A DNA stretch of 64,000 bases, taken from Alcanivorax nanhaiticus. GTDB lineage: Bacteria > Pseudomonadota > Gammaproteobacteria > Pseudomonadales > Alcanivoracaceae. A program made the position numbers and the translations under genes. The notes under the pieces were generated by a model. The model was not told the DNA's origin and made no database searches. It was given only the letters and a program-made list of their open reading frames with translations. This document shows, one piece after another, positions 1-10,735 of this stretch (position 1 is the stretch's first letter; each line of letters starts with the position of its first letter). The stretch spans positions 1 through 64,000 of the forward strand of contig NZ_ARXV01000009.1 in the NCBI RefSeq assembly GCF_000756665.1. The letters run 5' to 3'.

Positions 1-1
1 G

Positions 2-1669
2 CTGACCACGGTGCCAAGCACCACTGGTGATGACCCGGCTGCCAAGCAGTACGCAGCAGTGCTGGGCGGCCTCTCCAGCCAGGCACAAACTATTAGTCCC
101 GGCACGGATGAGTTTGATACCGTCATGGCGCTGATCGTGGATGCTAGTGACGGCGTGGTGGATGGCAAGAAGGATGGCGCAGACATTCCCATCGGCGAGG
201 CGGAAGGCCCCTTGCCGGTAACCAGTGGTGATGATCTGGTGGCCGCCATCAACAGCTATGCCTCCAGCAACGATGAGCTCAATGAGTTCACCAGCTTCAC
301 GGTAACTGCCAGCACAGACGGCAACGGCAGCGTGTCGCCGTCGTCGGTGTCCTTGCTGGCTGGTGCCCGCGCCAATTTCGATATCACACCAGATACCGGT
401 TACAGCATTGCCGGTACCAGTGGTTGTGACGGTACCCTTGATGGCGCGACCTTCACCACGGATGAGCTGTCAGCGGCTTGCGAGCTGTCGGTATCCTTCG
501 AGATCAACAGCTATGAAGTGGCTGCGACTAACGTCCCAGGAGGCCAGGTCCTGCCTGCATCGGCGCAGGTGGATCATGGCAGCACCGCCCAGTTCGAGGT
601 GACACCGGATACGGGCTGGACGCTGCTCTCGGTCGACGGCTGCGACGGCACCCTGGACGGCACCACCTACACCACCGGGCCGATTACCGAAGCCTGCACC
701 CTCTCTCCGAGCTATGTGCAGAACCAGTATGACGTCACCACCAACGTAGAGGCAGGCGAAGGCAGCATGACGCCGGAGAGCCAGGGGGTGTTGCATGGTG
801 AGAATGGCACGCTGACAGTGACCCCGGCACTCGGCTTTGAACTGTCTGCAGTCCCGACCGGGGACGCCTGCGAAGTGGCACCAACGGGCAACCCGGGTGA
901 GTACACTGTGGGCCCAGTCACCTCTGCCTGTAACGTGACAGCCAGCTTCAGCCTGATGAGCTACCTGGTAGAAACAGCGGTTACCGGTGCCGGTAGTATT
1001 TCGCCGACCAGTGTGACGGTCCAACACGCCAGTGGGACCAGCTTTATGCTGACGCCGGATGCCGGGCACCAGATCGCGACAGCCAGTGGTTGTGATGGAA
1101 CCCTTGATGGAGCCACCTTTACCACCGGCCCGATCATGGGCTCATGCACAGTGTCTGCAGAATTTGAACCGATCCAATACCAGGTAACCACCGAAGCAGT
1201 TCATGGCAGCTTTACTCCAGCCAACCCTGAGGTGGCATACGGCCAAACCCAGGAATTTACGGTGATTGCGGATGAAGGCTATGAGGTGTCCGAGATCTCT
1301 GGGTGTGGTGGTACGCAGGATGGCAACACCTTCACCACCGGGCCCGTAACTGCAGAATGTACGGTAACAGCCAGCTTTACGCTGAAGACCTACACCGTAA
1401 CGGCAACCGTCAATGGCGGCAACGGCATGATCGGACCGAACACCGTGGAGGTTGATCATGGTGCGGCCACCAGCTTCTCGGTAACGCCTGATAGCGGTTA
1501 CATCGTGGAAAGCATTTCCGGCTGTGACGGAACGCTGGATGGAACGACTTATACAACAGACGCAGTGACTGCAGCATGCAGTGTCAGCGTCAGCTTTATT
1601 CCTGATGGTGTCGGGGGCATCGGTGCCGTGTGGGACGAGTTCAATTGGGATCAGGCCAACTGGCAGTAG
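2..1669 (+). CDS. Exported repeat protein with divergent InlB B-type repeats (5' end outside window)
   Basis: The frame is open at the left edge, so the N-terminus is missing. After about 95 residues of unrecognised sequence come six tandem copies of about 70-75 residues. Each copy has a Y-x-V-x-x start, a central DHG-x-x-x-x-F-x-V-x-P-D-x-G-Y stretch, and most have the signature GCDGTLDGxxxTT followed by a paired cysteine (AC or EC) and SF. This matches the divergent InlB B-repeat type seen in large exported or surface proteins; the two cysteines per repeat suggest a disulfide, which is inference. The protein ends in a short aromatic tail, WDEFNWDQANWQ, with a repeated W-D-x-x-N-W pattern. 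A surface or adhesion role is plausible but not shown. The next gene starts 38 bases downstream on the same strand. Confidence 0.75.
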   Translation: MTTVPSTTGDDPAAKQYAAVLGGLSSQAQTISPGTDEFDTVMALIVDASDGVVDGKKDGADIPIGEAEGPLPVTSGDDLVAAINSYASSNDELNEFTSFTVTASTDGNGSVSPSSVSLLAGARANFDITPDTGYSIAGTSGCDGTLDGATFTTDELSAACELSVSFEINSYEVAATNVPGGQVLPASAQVDHGSTAQFEVTPDTGWTLLSVDGCDGTLDGTTYTTGPITEACTLSPSYVQNQYDVTTNVEAGEGSMTPESQGVLHGENGTLTVTPALGFELSAVPTGDACEVAPTGNPGEYTVGPVTSACNVTASFSLMSYLVETAVTGAGSISPTSVTVQHASGTSFMLTPDAGHQIATASGCDGTLDGATFTTGPIMGSCTVSAEFEPIQYQVTTEAVHGSFTPANPEVAYGQTQEFTVIADEGYEVSEISGCGGTQDGNTFTTGPVTAECTVTASFTLKTYTVTATVNGGNGMIGPNTVEVDHGAATSFSVTPDSGYIVESISGCDGTLDGTTYTTDAVTAACSVSVSFIPDGVGGIGAVWDEFNWDQANWQ

Positions 1670-1707
1670 CCGGTGGCCAATGTGAAAAATTTTTGAGGGA
1701 TTAAACA

Positions 1708-2382
1708 ATGAAAAAGATGATGATCGCTGGCCTTGCGGCTGCAATGATGAGCTCTCCGGTCATGGCTGAGGTTGTACTGCCGAATACTTTCGTCTCTGGC
1801 ACCAGCGCGAGCGCACAGGATGTAAATGACAATTTTGCTGCATTGAAAGCCGCCATTGAGGCTTTGCAAGATGAAGTCGCCGCATTAAAAAGCCGTGACG
1901 TAACGGGCAACACCTACGAGATTTATGACTTGGAGGTAGGAGTTAATCGATACGATGGCGACCCTAATTCTGTAGCCAGTAATAGCGGTGCTCAATTGGG
2001 TCTGAAACAGGCCAAGACCATTCTGGCGTTTCATGGCGATGGAACAGCGACCTGGAACCTGCCATTTGAGGAAAACATTCTTTTCGATATGGATGGTGCA
2101 ACGATCTATGATCGTGAAAGTCTGACAGAGGGGCCAGAGACGATGTACTGGTCTCAAAACGGTTCAGAACTATCACTTTACGAGGATGCCGCCCATCAAG
2201 AGCTGGCGATTATTCTGACCGTTTCCGAGGGAGCAAATACGCTGCTGACAGGGGATTCTGAGGCAACAGATAACTTTAATACTGGTGCCACAGGGTGTTA
2301 CGACGAGGTAAATATGGATAACAGCGCCAATTGTTACCAGGATGGCCTTGATAGCGCTTTGATTATAGGCTTAAAGCTGTAA
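1708..2382 (+). CDS. Small exported protein of unknown function (224 aa)
   Basis: I do not recognise a family. The start has a purine-rich ribosome-binding site (GAGGGA) upstream. Residues 1-20 form a clear signal peptide (MKKMMIAGLAAAMMSSPVMA, cleavage after AMA or AEV). Then comes LPNTFVSGTSASAQDVNDNFAAL followed by a short heptad-like helix (about residues 44-65); similar exported proteins often carry such an N-terminal stalk. The remainder is acidic and probably beta-rich, with two cysteines near the C-terminus (GCYDEV and NCYQDG) that could pair. It lies directly downstream of the repeat protein and ends in a strong terminator, so the two may be co-transcribed. Confidence 0.7.
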   Translation: MKKMMIAGLAAAMMSSPVMAEVVLPNTFVSGTSASAQDVNDNFAALKAAIEALQDEVAALKSRDVTGNTYEIYDLEVGVNRYDGDPNSVASNSGAQLGLKQAKTILAFHGDGTATWNLPFEENILFDMDGATIYDRESLTEGPETMYWSQNGSELSLYEDAAHQELAIILTVSEGANTLLTGDSEATDNFNTGATGCYDEVNMDNSANCYQDGLDSALIIGLKL

Positions 2383-2406
2383 CGCTAGCGGGCCTGTAAA
2401 TGAATG

Positions 2407-2440
2407 AGCGCTCTTTCCATTTGGTTAGAGCGCTTTTTTT
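2407..2440 (+). terminator. Rho-independent terminator
   Basis: An 8-bp perfect stem (AGCGCTCT / AGAGCGCT) with a 12-base loop is followed by a run of T. It lies 25 bases after the small exported protein gene. Confidence 0.85.
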
Positions 2441-2792
2441 GGTTCATCGCGGATTAGTGGGAATGTGTGAGGAGGATACGCGCAGGACGCAGAATCCTGT
2501 GTAAAGGTCACCAAAGGGCTGGGGGCAGGGAGTCAACTGTGGGAGCGACGGTTCCGTCGCGATGCCCATCGGCTTTCGCGGGAATGTGGACTGACGGGAG
2601 GAGAAAACAGGAACGCCAAGGGTTAATCGCTGGCAACAACGCTGTGGAAGGGTGCTTGCACGCGAATCTTTGCCAATGATGGGAACCCCTTCGAGTGCAA
2701 GCACCCTCCCACGGTATTGGCCTTCTGGCGAGCAGGGTTTCGCGTCAAGCATCTGGCTGAACATCGCCTTTCCCACTAATCCGCGATGAACC
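2441..2792. repeat. 350-bp intergenic palindromic element (type E) with nested REP-like hairpins
   Basis: A perfect 23-bp inverted repeat bounds this stretch: the left arm, 2441-2463, starts GGTTCATCGCGGATTAG and its reverse complement occupies 2770-2792. Inside are a REP-like hairpin GTGGGAGCGACGG-TT-CCGTCGCGAT (about 2541-2562) and a second 22-bp inverted repeat with three mismatches (2645-2666 against 2690-2711) containing GGGTGCTTGCAC. There is no credible gene. It fills the gap between the convergent small exported protein gene and purA. The GTGGGAGC...GCGAT word resembles Pseudomonas REP sequences, from memory. Confidence 0.8.
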
Positions 2793-2793
2793 A

Positions 2794-2818
2794 TAAAAAA
2801 GGCGGCTTTCGCCGCCTT
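2794..2818 (-). terminator. Terminator of purA
   Basis: The stem GGCGGC / GCCGCC with a 4-base loop is flanked by A7 on the plus strand, which reads as U7 on the minus-strand transcript, starting 7 bases beyond the purA stop. Confidence 0.85.
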
Positions 2819-2824
2819 ACTGGA

Positions 2825-5424
<2,600 letters not shown>

Positions 5425-5488
5425 TTCTTCACCATCTTTGGGGTGTTGAAAGCCGTCTCCAGCCTTTACTGACCATGACCGGAGAGAT

Positions 5489-5674
5489 CTACAGACCCGC
5501 CAGCAGGCCGGCGCCCAACACCATCAGCACCAACCCAAGAATTCTCAGTGTCCGCCCAGGCATCCGGGCCACCTGCAGCGCTGCCATTCGGGCACGCTCA
5601 GGAGCGAGAAACAGTGGAATGCCCTCTATGACCAGCACCAGGCATAACGCCTTGATCAACAAGCTAAAATCCAT
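5489..5674 (-). CDS. yjeT: DUF2065 (YjeT-like) small inner membrane protein
   Basis: A 61-aa protein starting MDFSLLIKALCLVLVIEG, with two hydrophobic segments (about residues 4-22 and 44-60) around a short basic loop (ERARMAALQVARMPGR). DUF2065 members sit next to hflC and purA in E. coli and Pseudomonas, as here. The longer frame adds 22 cysteine-rich residues without family support. Two ATG codons lie side by side at 5677 and 5674; the second gives the better spacing from AGGA. Function is unknown beyond a probable membrane location. Confidence 0.8.
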   Translation of the reverse strand: MDFSLLIKALCLVLVIEGIPLFLAPERARMAALQVARMPGRTLRILGLVLMVLGAGLLAGL

Positions 5675-5696
5675 CATTCCTGCCAGACAACAGCCA

Positions 5697-5725
5697 CAAA
5701 AAAACCGGGAGCAGTGCCCCCGGTT
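5697..5725 (-). terminator. Terminator-like hairpin at the head of the yjeT-hisZ-purA unit
   Basis: The stem AACCGGG / CCCGGTT with a 9-base loop is flanked by A8 on the plus strand, so it ends in a U-run on the minus transcript. It lies 22 bases before the yjeT start and directly downstream of a promoter-like sequence. It could stop read-through from hflC or act as a leader hairpin. Confidence 0.6.
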
Positions 5726-5730
5726 GCGGC

Positions 5731-5760
5731 ATTCTACCACGGGTTCCCGGCGTCTGACAG
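5731..5760 (-). promoter_or_regulatory. Candidate sigma-70 promoter for yjeT-hisZ-purA
   Basis: On the minus strand CTGTCA, 18 bases, then TAGAAT preceded by TGG (extended -10 like). The start point would fall near 5724, so the transcript would begin with the hairpin at 5697-5725. Prediction by eye only. Confidence 0.4.
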
Positions 5761-5848
5761 GCTCCTGAACACCTGACCGGGCACGACATCTTCAACACGT
5801 ACCCAGCGGAAATCCTCACACCAGAGCGCTCTGTGCTCGTCAGGGTAT

Positions 5849-6023
5849 GCCTGCAAGCGATCCGAGCCTAAGCGAGGCAAGGATTCCAGAAGAGAGTGTC
5901 GAGTGACGAGTTTCGAAAATCTAAAACCATTGGTCAGATTCGGGGGTTGTGTTTTGCCTTCCGAAACTCGCTTCTCGTAACTCGAAACCCATTTCCTCGC
6001 CTGGGCTCGGATCGCTTGCAGGC
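5849..6023. repeat. Heptad hairpin element, type A, copy 1, nested in a REP-like outer palindrome
   Basis: Outer arms of 29 bp (5849-5877 and 5995-6023), GCCTGCAAGCGATCCGAGCC plus 9 bases, pair at 27 of 29 positions. Inner arms are tandem 7-mers: left (5900-5928) CGAGTGA-CGAGTTT-CGAAAAT-CTAAAAC; right (5951-5988), read on the other strand, CGAGTTA-CGAGAAG-CGAGTTT-CGGAAGG-CAAAAC. The right arm has one more unit. It occupies most of the 388-base hflC-yjeT gap, beyond the hflC terminator; nothing else is recognised there. Confidence 0.85.
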
Positions 6024-6084
6024 AAGCTCCCACAATCGTGCGAGAGATGTTGCCTGACGCGTGTTGCATCCGCAGAGCAGCCAC

Positions 6085-6113
6085 AAAAAAGCCCCGCAAT
6101 GCGGGGCTTTTTT
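6085..6113 (-). terminator. Terminator of the hflX-hflK-hflC operon
   Basis: A 7-bp perfect GC stem (GCCCCGC / GCGGGGC) with loop AAT, flanked by A6 and T6, so it could act in both directions. It lies 16 bases after the hflC stop. Confidence 0.9.
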
Positions 6114-6128
6114 GTGTACCGGGCCGGA

Positions 6129-7169
6129 TTACTGGCCTCTGGCACCCTTCATATAACGGAAGAAGTCGCTATCCGGTTCCAGAATCAGCACGTCCTCCGG
6201 ATCCTTGAAGCTTTCCTTGTAGGCTTGGAGGCTCCGATAAAAGCGGAAGAATTCCTTGTCCTGATTATAGGCACCGGCATAGATTGCCGCAGCCTGGGCA
6301 TCACCTTCACCGCGGATCGCCTGAGACTTGCGGTAGGCATCCGCCAGAATCTCAGTGCGCTGACGATCTGCACCAGCGCGGATCTTCTCGGCTTCCTCAC
6401 GGCCCTGGGAACGGTGCGCTGCGGCATCACGCTGACGCTCGGCACGCATACGGTCAAACACACGGCCACGAACCTGATCCGGCCAGTCCACCTGCTTGAC
6501 TCGGATATCGATCACTTCGATACCCAGGTCTTCCATGGTCCCGCTATTAACCACTTCCCTGACCTTATCCATCAGGGCTTCTCGCTGGTCGCTGTCAGAC
6601 TGCTTTGCCTCCGGATTGGCAACCGCCTCTATGGCAGATGGGTCAAGTTGCTCAGCTGGAACCTCCGTTGTTTGCCCAGTCACCGCATCCCGAATCACCG
6701 CTTTTCCATCCTCAACCTTCTCGACGTCACTCTCTCCAGCAACAACCTGAAAAACCGTTCGAGAAGCGAACTCGTTTCGCAGCGCTTCTTTTACCCGAGG
6801 AGTAAGACGCTTGAGAGCCTCGCCCTCTATCGCCCTTGAATTGGTCAGACCACCACCAACAGTCACGATGTAGCGCTGAACATTAGACACTCGCCATATT
6901 ACAAAAGCGTCTACATTCAGGAGCTTTTTCTCCGCGGTGAGGAATGACTGAGTGGGCACGTCATACACCTGTGTACGACCATCCACTTTCAGAATGGCAT
7001 CAAAAAGTGGCAGCTTGGGATATATACCTGGCTGGATATCAGCTTTTTCAATTTTACTGAATCGCTTAAGAACCGCCTTTTCTGTCTGATTGACGATATA
7101 AAAAGAGTCCAACGCGATCAGCGCCAACACACCGACCACGAGTAGCGCGAACCATCCTCGATTATTCAT
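6129..7169 (-). CDS. hflC: HflC, modulator of FtsH protease
   Basis: An SPFH/band-7 protein that assembles with HflK around the membrane protease FtsH. The 346-aa product has an N-terminal transmembrane anchor (about residues 6-24, FALLVVGVLALIALDSFYIV), the SPFH domain beginning near NQTEKAVLKRFSKIEK, and a long charged coiled-coil region (RMRAERQRDAAAHRSQGREEAEK). Compared with E. coli HflC it carries a slightly longer loop around residues 150-190 (VEDGKAVIRDAVTGQTTEVP). Its ATG overlaps the hflK stop by one base (TAATG), so translation is probably coupled. Confidence 0.96.
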   Translation of the reverse strand: MNNRGWFALLVVGVLALIALDSFYIVNQTEKAVLKRFSKIEKADIQPGIYPKLPLFDAILKVDGRTQVYDVPTQSFLTAEKKLLNVDAFVIWRVSNVQRYIVTVGGGLTNSRAIEGEALKRLTPRVKEALRNEFASRTVFQVVAGESDVEKVEDGKAVIRDAVTGQTTEVPAEQLDPSAIEAVANPEAKQSDSDQREALMDKVREVVNSGTMEDLGIEVIDIRVKQVDWPDQVRGRVFDRMRAERQRDAAAHRSQGREEAEKIRAGADRQRTEILADAYRKSQAIRGEGDAQAAAIYAGAYNQDKEFFRFYRSLQAYKESFKDPEDVLILEPDSDFFRYMKGARGQ

Positions 7170-8335
7170 TAGCGCAACCCCTGATTCTGAGTGTTGTACA
7201 AACTACGGCCGGCATTGCGCCCGCTTCCACCATCGTCAGCTCCAGCACTCACACCATCATTGGCACCTGGATCAGACTGCTTGGGAGCAGGAACTTTGCC
7301 TGACTTCCCTTTAACCAATTGCTCGAGAGGCAAGTAGATCAGGCTGTTGCCTTTCTCCACATCGACCAGCACCTTACTCGTAGAGCCATAGACTTGGGTC
7401 ATGGTTTCCAAATAGAGACGCTCGCGAGTCACTTCCGGGGCCTTGCGATACTCAACCAAAAGGTCTGTGAAACGGTCAGCATCACCCTTTGCAGAATCAA
7501 TAACCTGTTGCTTGTAAGCTTCAGATTCCTCTGTCACCCGCTGTGCCTCACCACGGGCCTGCGGGATCACCGCATTACGATAAGCTTCGGCAACTTTCTT
7601 GAAGCGATCCTCATCCTCCTTGGCCTTGGACACATCATCGAAGGCATCTCGGACAGCACTTGGCGCCTCTGTCTTATCCAACACTACGCGATCCAGAACG
7701 ATACCTGTGTCATAGCGATCCAGGTACTCCTTCAAACGCTGCTCAACCATTCCCGGAATGGCCTCACGGTTATCCTTGAGGACATCATCCATAGAAGACG
7801 AACCCACCACATGCCTCACCGCGGAGCTGGTGGCCTGTTGTAACACTTCTTCCGGGCTCGCGACCTTTAGAAGAAATGGGACCGGGTCCACCACCTGGTA
7901 CTGAACCTGAAGGGTCACACTAACAATATTAGTGTCTTTGGTGAGCATCTCTTCAGTGATTTCGAACAGACGGTTCTTGTTTACATCCACTTTCTGGTAC
8001 TGCTCAAGAATCGGCGCACGCCAATTCAGACCAGGTTCAACAATGCGATCAAACTTGCCGAAACGCAGCACCACGGCCCGCTCCCGCTGATCAACCTGGA
8101 ATGTACCCACTGCGATATAAACCAGCGCAGCCACTACGGTGGCAATAATGACTACCGGCCAAGGGGACCCGCCGCCTGTGCTACCGCCGTTACCACCGCC
8201 TTTGCTGCCAAAGACATTATTAATCTTGTCCTTGAGATTCTTCAGCGCCTCATCAAGATCCGGGGGACCTTGATCACCACCACCGCCACCCCAAGGGTCT
8301 TTCGGCTTGTTACCGCCGGGTTCATTCCACGCCAT
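7169..8335 (-). CDS. hflK: HflK, modulator of FtsH protease
   Basis: The partner of HflC in the FtsH-HflKC complex. The 388-aa product begins MAWNEPGGNKPKDPWG, followed by a Gly-rich tract (GGGGGDQGPPDLDEAL, typical of HflK), a second Gly-rich stretch, a transmembrane segment (PWPVVIIATVVAALVYIAVG) and the SPFH domain (REERAVVLRFGKF-type start, seen as QRERAVVLRFGKFDRIVEPG). The C-terminus is low-complexity. The longer frame adds 14 residues without family support; MAWNEPGG is the typical start. It is 47 bases from the hflX stop and overlaps hflC by one base. Confidence 0.96.
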   Translation of the reverse strand: MAWNEPGGNKPKDPWGGGGGDQGPPDLDEALKNLKDKINNVFGSKGGGNGGSTGGGSPWPVVIIATVVAALVYIAVGTFQVDQRERAVVLRFGKFDRIVEPGLNWRAPILEQYQKVDVNKNRLFEITEEMLTKDTNIVSVTLQVQYQVVDPVPFLLKVASPEEVLQQATSSAVRHVVGSSSMDDVLKDNREAIPGMVEQRLKEYLDRYDTGIVLDRVVLDKTEAPSAVRDAFDDVSKAKEDEDRFKKVAEAYRNAVIPQARGEAQRVTEESEAYKQQVIDSAKGDADRFTDLLVEYRKAPEVTRERLYLETMTQVYGSTSKVLVDVEKGNSLIYLPLEQLVKGKSGKVPAPKQSDPGANDGVSAGADDGGSGRNAGRSLYNTQNQGLR

Positions 8336-8382
8336 GTAGCTCTCCAATCCGTTCGGGCTCCGGGCCCTCTCCGGCATTTACG

Positions 8383-9765
8383 TTATCCCGCCTTCGGCGA
8401 GCGTTCTGAATTGTAGGAAGGGCTGTCATCCCCTGCAACCGGGTCTGCCCCATCATCCGGTGCGGGTACCACCAGCTCATCCTCGCGCAGCCCCTGCTCG
8501 CGCAAAAGACGCTCAAAGTGCACCCGGTTTACATTGATGCGCAGTAACATACTGCCATCCACTGCCGCCTGCTCATCCAGCACTTCACCCGCCTCATGCA
8601 ACCGAGCGCGCAAGCGCCCGGCATGGGCTGGCAAACGTACCCAGCAATCGACCCAACCTGCCGCCAAACGTTCCGCAATGGCTTCGAACAGCAGATCAAA
8701 TCCGGCACCGGTCTGCGCAGAGATCCAGACGCGCCAGGGCTGGCCGTGCTCATCCCGATCAATGCGTGGAGCCTCACCAAGGTTGTCTACCTTGTTATAG
8801 ACATGCAGCACCGGCAACTTGTCGCCACCGATTTCTTCCAGCACCTCATTCACCGCCTCCACATTGCTGTCGCGTTCTTCCGCACTGCAATCTGTCACAT
8901 GCAGCAGCAAGGTGGCGTTAACGGTTTCTTCCAGGGTGGCACGAAATGCCTGCACAAGGCGGTGCGGAAGGTGGCGAATAAAGCCCACTGTATCAGCCAG
9001 AATGGCAGGCCCCACCCCTGGTACCTTGACCTTGCGCAGGGTCGGATCAAGGGTCGCAAAAAGCTGGTCGGCCACATAGACATCACCCGTGGTGATGGCA
9101 TTGAACAAGGTGGATTTGCCCGCGTTGGTGTAACCCACCAGGGAAATCAGCGGGGTTTCCGAACGTTGCCGGGCACGACGGCCCTGAGCGCGCTGTTTAC
9201 GCACCTTGTCCAGCTTGGACTCAATGGCGCGGATGCGGTCGCGCAATAGACGGCGGTCAGTTTCCAGCTGGGTTTCACCCGGGCCACGTAGACCGATCCC
9301 CCCTTTCTGTCGCTCAAGGTGAGTCCAGCCTCGCACCAGACGAGTAGACAAATGACGCAGCTGCGCCAGCTCCACCTGCAACACCCCTTCATGGGTACGG
9401 GCACGCTGGGCAAAAATATCCAGAATCAGACCAGTACGATCCAGCACCCGGCACTTGACCGCACGCTCAAGGTTGCGTTCCTGGGCAGGACTCAGGGCAT
9501 GGTTGAACAGCACCACATCAGCCTCATGGTCCTTCACCAGCTGGGCCAGTTCCTCGCTCTTGCCGGTACCGATAAACAGGGCCGGATCCGGGCGATCCCG
9601 CTTGCCGGTCAATTCGACAACAGGCTCTACCCCACTTGAGGTCACCAGATGATGAAATTCATCCAGATCCTCACGCCCCATGGCATCCGGCAAATCAAGA
9701 TGCACCAGGATGGCCTTCTCTCCGGCACCCGTGCGTGACTGTTCTGTACGATCAAATAAGTCCAT
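8383..9765 (-). CDS. hflX: GTPase HflX
   Basis: A ribosome-associated GTPase that splits stalled 70S ribosomes in E. coli. The 460-aa product has the HflX N-terminal domain (GREDLDEFHHLVTSSGVEP), a helical linker with the family's GPGETQLETDRR, G1 loop GYTNAGKST, G3 DTVGFIRHLP and G4 NKVD. The frame extends 43 codons upstream but MDLFDRTEQSRTGAGEKA matches the family start at 9765. Conserved position between hfq and hflK. It starts after a 442-base gap from hfq that holds a terminator and a heptad hairpin, so it probably has its own promoter. Confidence 0.95.
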   Translation of the reverse strand: MDLFDRTEQSRTGAGEKAILVHLDLPDAMGREDLDEFHHLVTSSGVEPVVELTGKRDRPDPALFIGTGKSEELAQLVKDHEADVVLFNHALSPAQERNLERAVKCRVLDRTGLILDIFAQRARTHEGVLQVELAQLRHLSTRLVRGWTHLERQKGGIGLRGPGETQLETDRRLLRDRIRAIESKLDKVRKQRAQGRRARQRSETPLISLVGYTNAGKSTLFNAITTGDVYVADQLFATLDPTLRKVKVPGVGPAILADTVGFIRHLPHRLVQAFRATLEETVNATLLLHVTDCSAEERDSNVEAVNEVLEEIGGDKLPVLHVYNKVDNLGEAPRIDRDEHGQPWRVWISAQTGAGFDLLFEAIAERLAAGWVDCWVRLPAHAGRLRARLHEAGEVLDEQAAVDGSMLLRINVNRVHFERLLREQGLREDELVVPAPDDGADPVAGDDSPSYNSERSPKAG

Positions 9766-9918
9766 AGAGACCTGATATGGGGATGGATGTGCCGATTGTA
9801 AACCAGCGGGGCGAAAAAGGCAGGGAACATCACGCGCCTGGGCCATGTATCGACATATCTGGGCGGGAGGGGCCCACTTCAAGTTGCCAGACAACGTTTT
9901 CTGACCGCGGGAACACCT

Positions 9919-10069
9919 TCAGGCAATCCGGCCTCTGGCAAGGAGACGGCGAGTTGCGAGTTTCGAAAACCAACAGCTCCCCCCGTTCCCAACCATCGGT
10001 TTTGCTCTTCGCAACTCGAAACTCGTGACTCGTAACTGGGTTCCCTTGCCCAGGGCCAGCTCACTTGCA
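9919..10069. repeat. Heptad hairpin element, type A, copy 2
   Basis: Left inner arm 9950-9971, CGAGTTG-CGAGTTT-CGAAAAC; right inner arm 9998-10038, read on the other strand, CAGTTA-CGAGTCA-CGAGTTT-CGAGTTG-CGAAGAG-CAAAAC. The right arm has about two extra heptads. Degenerate outer arms (around GGCCTCTGGCAAGG and GGCCCTGGGCAAGG) echo those of copy 1. It lies in the 442-base hfq-hflX gap, after the hfq terminator. The rest of the gap shows nothing recognisable. Confidence 0.8.
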
Positions 10070-10160
10070 GACATACCCTGAAGATTCGGAGAGCCCCCTG
10101 CACAGAGGACTCTGCGTGCAGCATGTTGCATGAAGCGTATTGAGTCAGCGAACAACCCAC

Positions 10161-10186
10161 AAAAAAGCCACCCGAAGGTGGCTATT
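10161..10186 (-). terminator. Terminator of hfq
   Basis: Stem GCCACC / GGTGGC with tetraloop CGAA, flanked by A6 on the plus strand (U6 in the minus transcript), 22 bases past the hfq stop. Confidence 0.88.
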
Positions 10187-10207
10187 TGCAGAGCATGAGG
10201 TCCGGCC

Positions 10208-10492
10208 TTACTGATTGCCGTAACCCTCACCACCCTGGGGCGCTGCGCCGCCATTACCCGCGGTCATGGCCGGGTTGCCACCAGCGCGGGGGTTGCGAGC
10301 AGGCACAACGGTGGAAATTGCGTGCTTGTACACCATCTGGCTGACTGCATTCTTCAGCAGCACGACGTACTGATCGAAGGATTCGATCTGTCCCTGCAGC
10401 TTAATGCCGTTTACCAGAAAAATAGATACCGGAATCCGTTCCTTACGCAGAGCGTTCAGGAAAGGGTCTTGTAAAGAATGCCCCTTTGACAT
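10208..10492 (-). CDS. hfq: RNA chaperone Hfq
   Basis: An Sm-like hexameric protein that pairs small RNAs with mRNAs. The 94-aa product starts [20 protein letters not shown], has the Sm1 core ([20 protein letters not shown]) and the Sm2 motif [10 protein letters not shown], all at the canonical positions. The C-terminal tail is short and Gly/Ala-rich (about residues 70-94), unlike the longer E. coli tail. The upstream extension of the frame has no family support. It is 243 bases from miaA, so hfq may have its own promoter as in other gammaproteobacteria. Confidence 0.97.
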   Translation of the reverse strand: MSKGHSLQDPFLNALRKERIPVSIFLVNGIKLQGQIESFDQYVVLLKNAVSQMVYKHAISTVVPARNPRAGGNPAMTAGNGGAAPQGGEGYGNQ

Positions 10493-10735
10493 GGCAAGTC
10501 TCCTTGAAATTACAGTAAAAAGTAGTGCCCAACACTTCGAGCAATCAGCGCGGTTTGCGACAGTGAAACCGTCCCGAACGGCCACTGCCTGCCTGATCCG
10601 CAATCAGGCATCTTTTTCGTCCACAACCCGGCCAAATGGTTCCGGGCAAGACTTATATGGGATGGCGAAACGATGATTCAAGATCCCCAACCCCCAATTC
10701 ATTGGCATTATAGACCAAAAATGCGGCAGACGGCT

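Noticed and set aside
2467-2679. Small frames within the 2441-2792 repeat
   Set aside because: They lie inside nested inverted repeats and have no ribosome-binding site or recognisable product.
10591-10616. Terminator-like hairpin on the plus strand between miaA and hfq (GCCTGAT / ATCAGGC then T5)
   Set aside because: It points against hfq and miaA and no plus-strand gene lies upstream; kept as possible antisense or chance.
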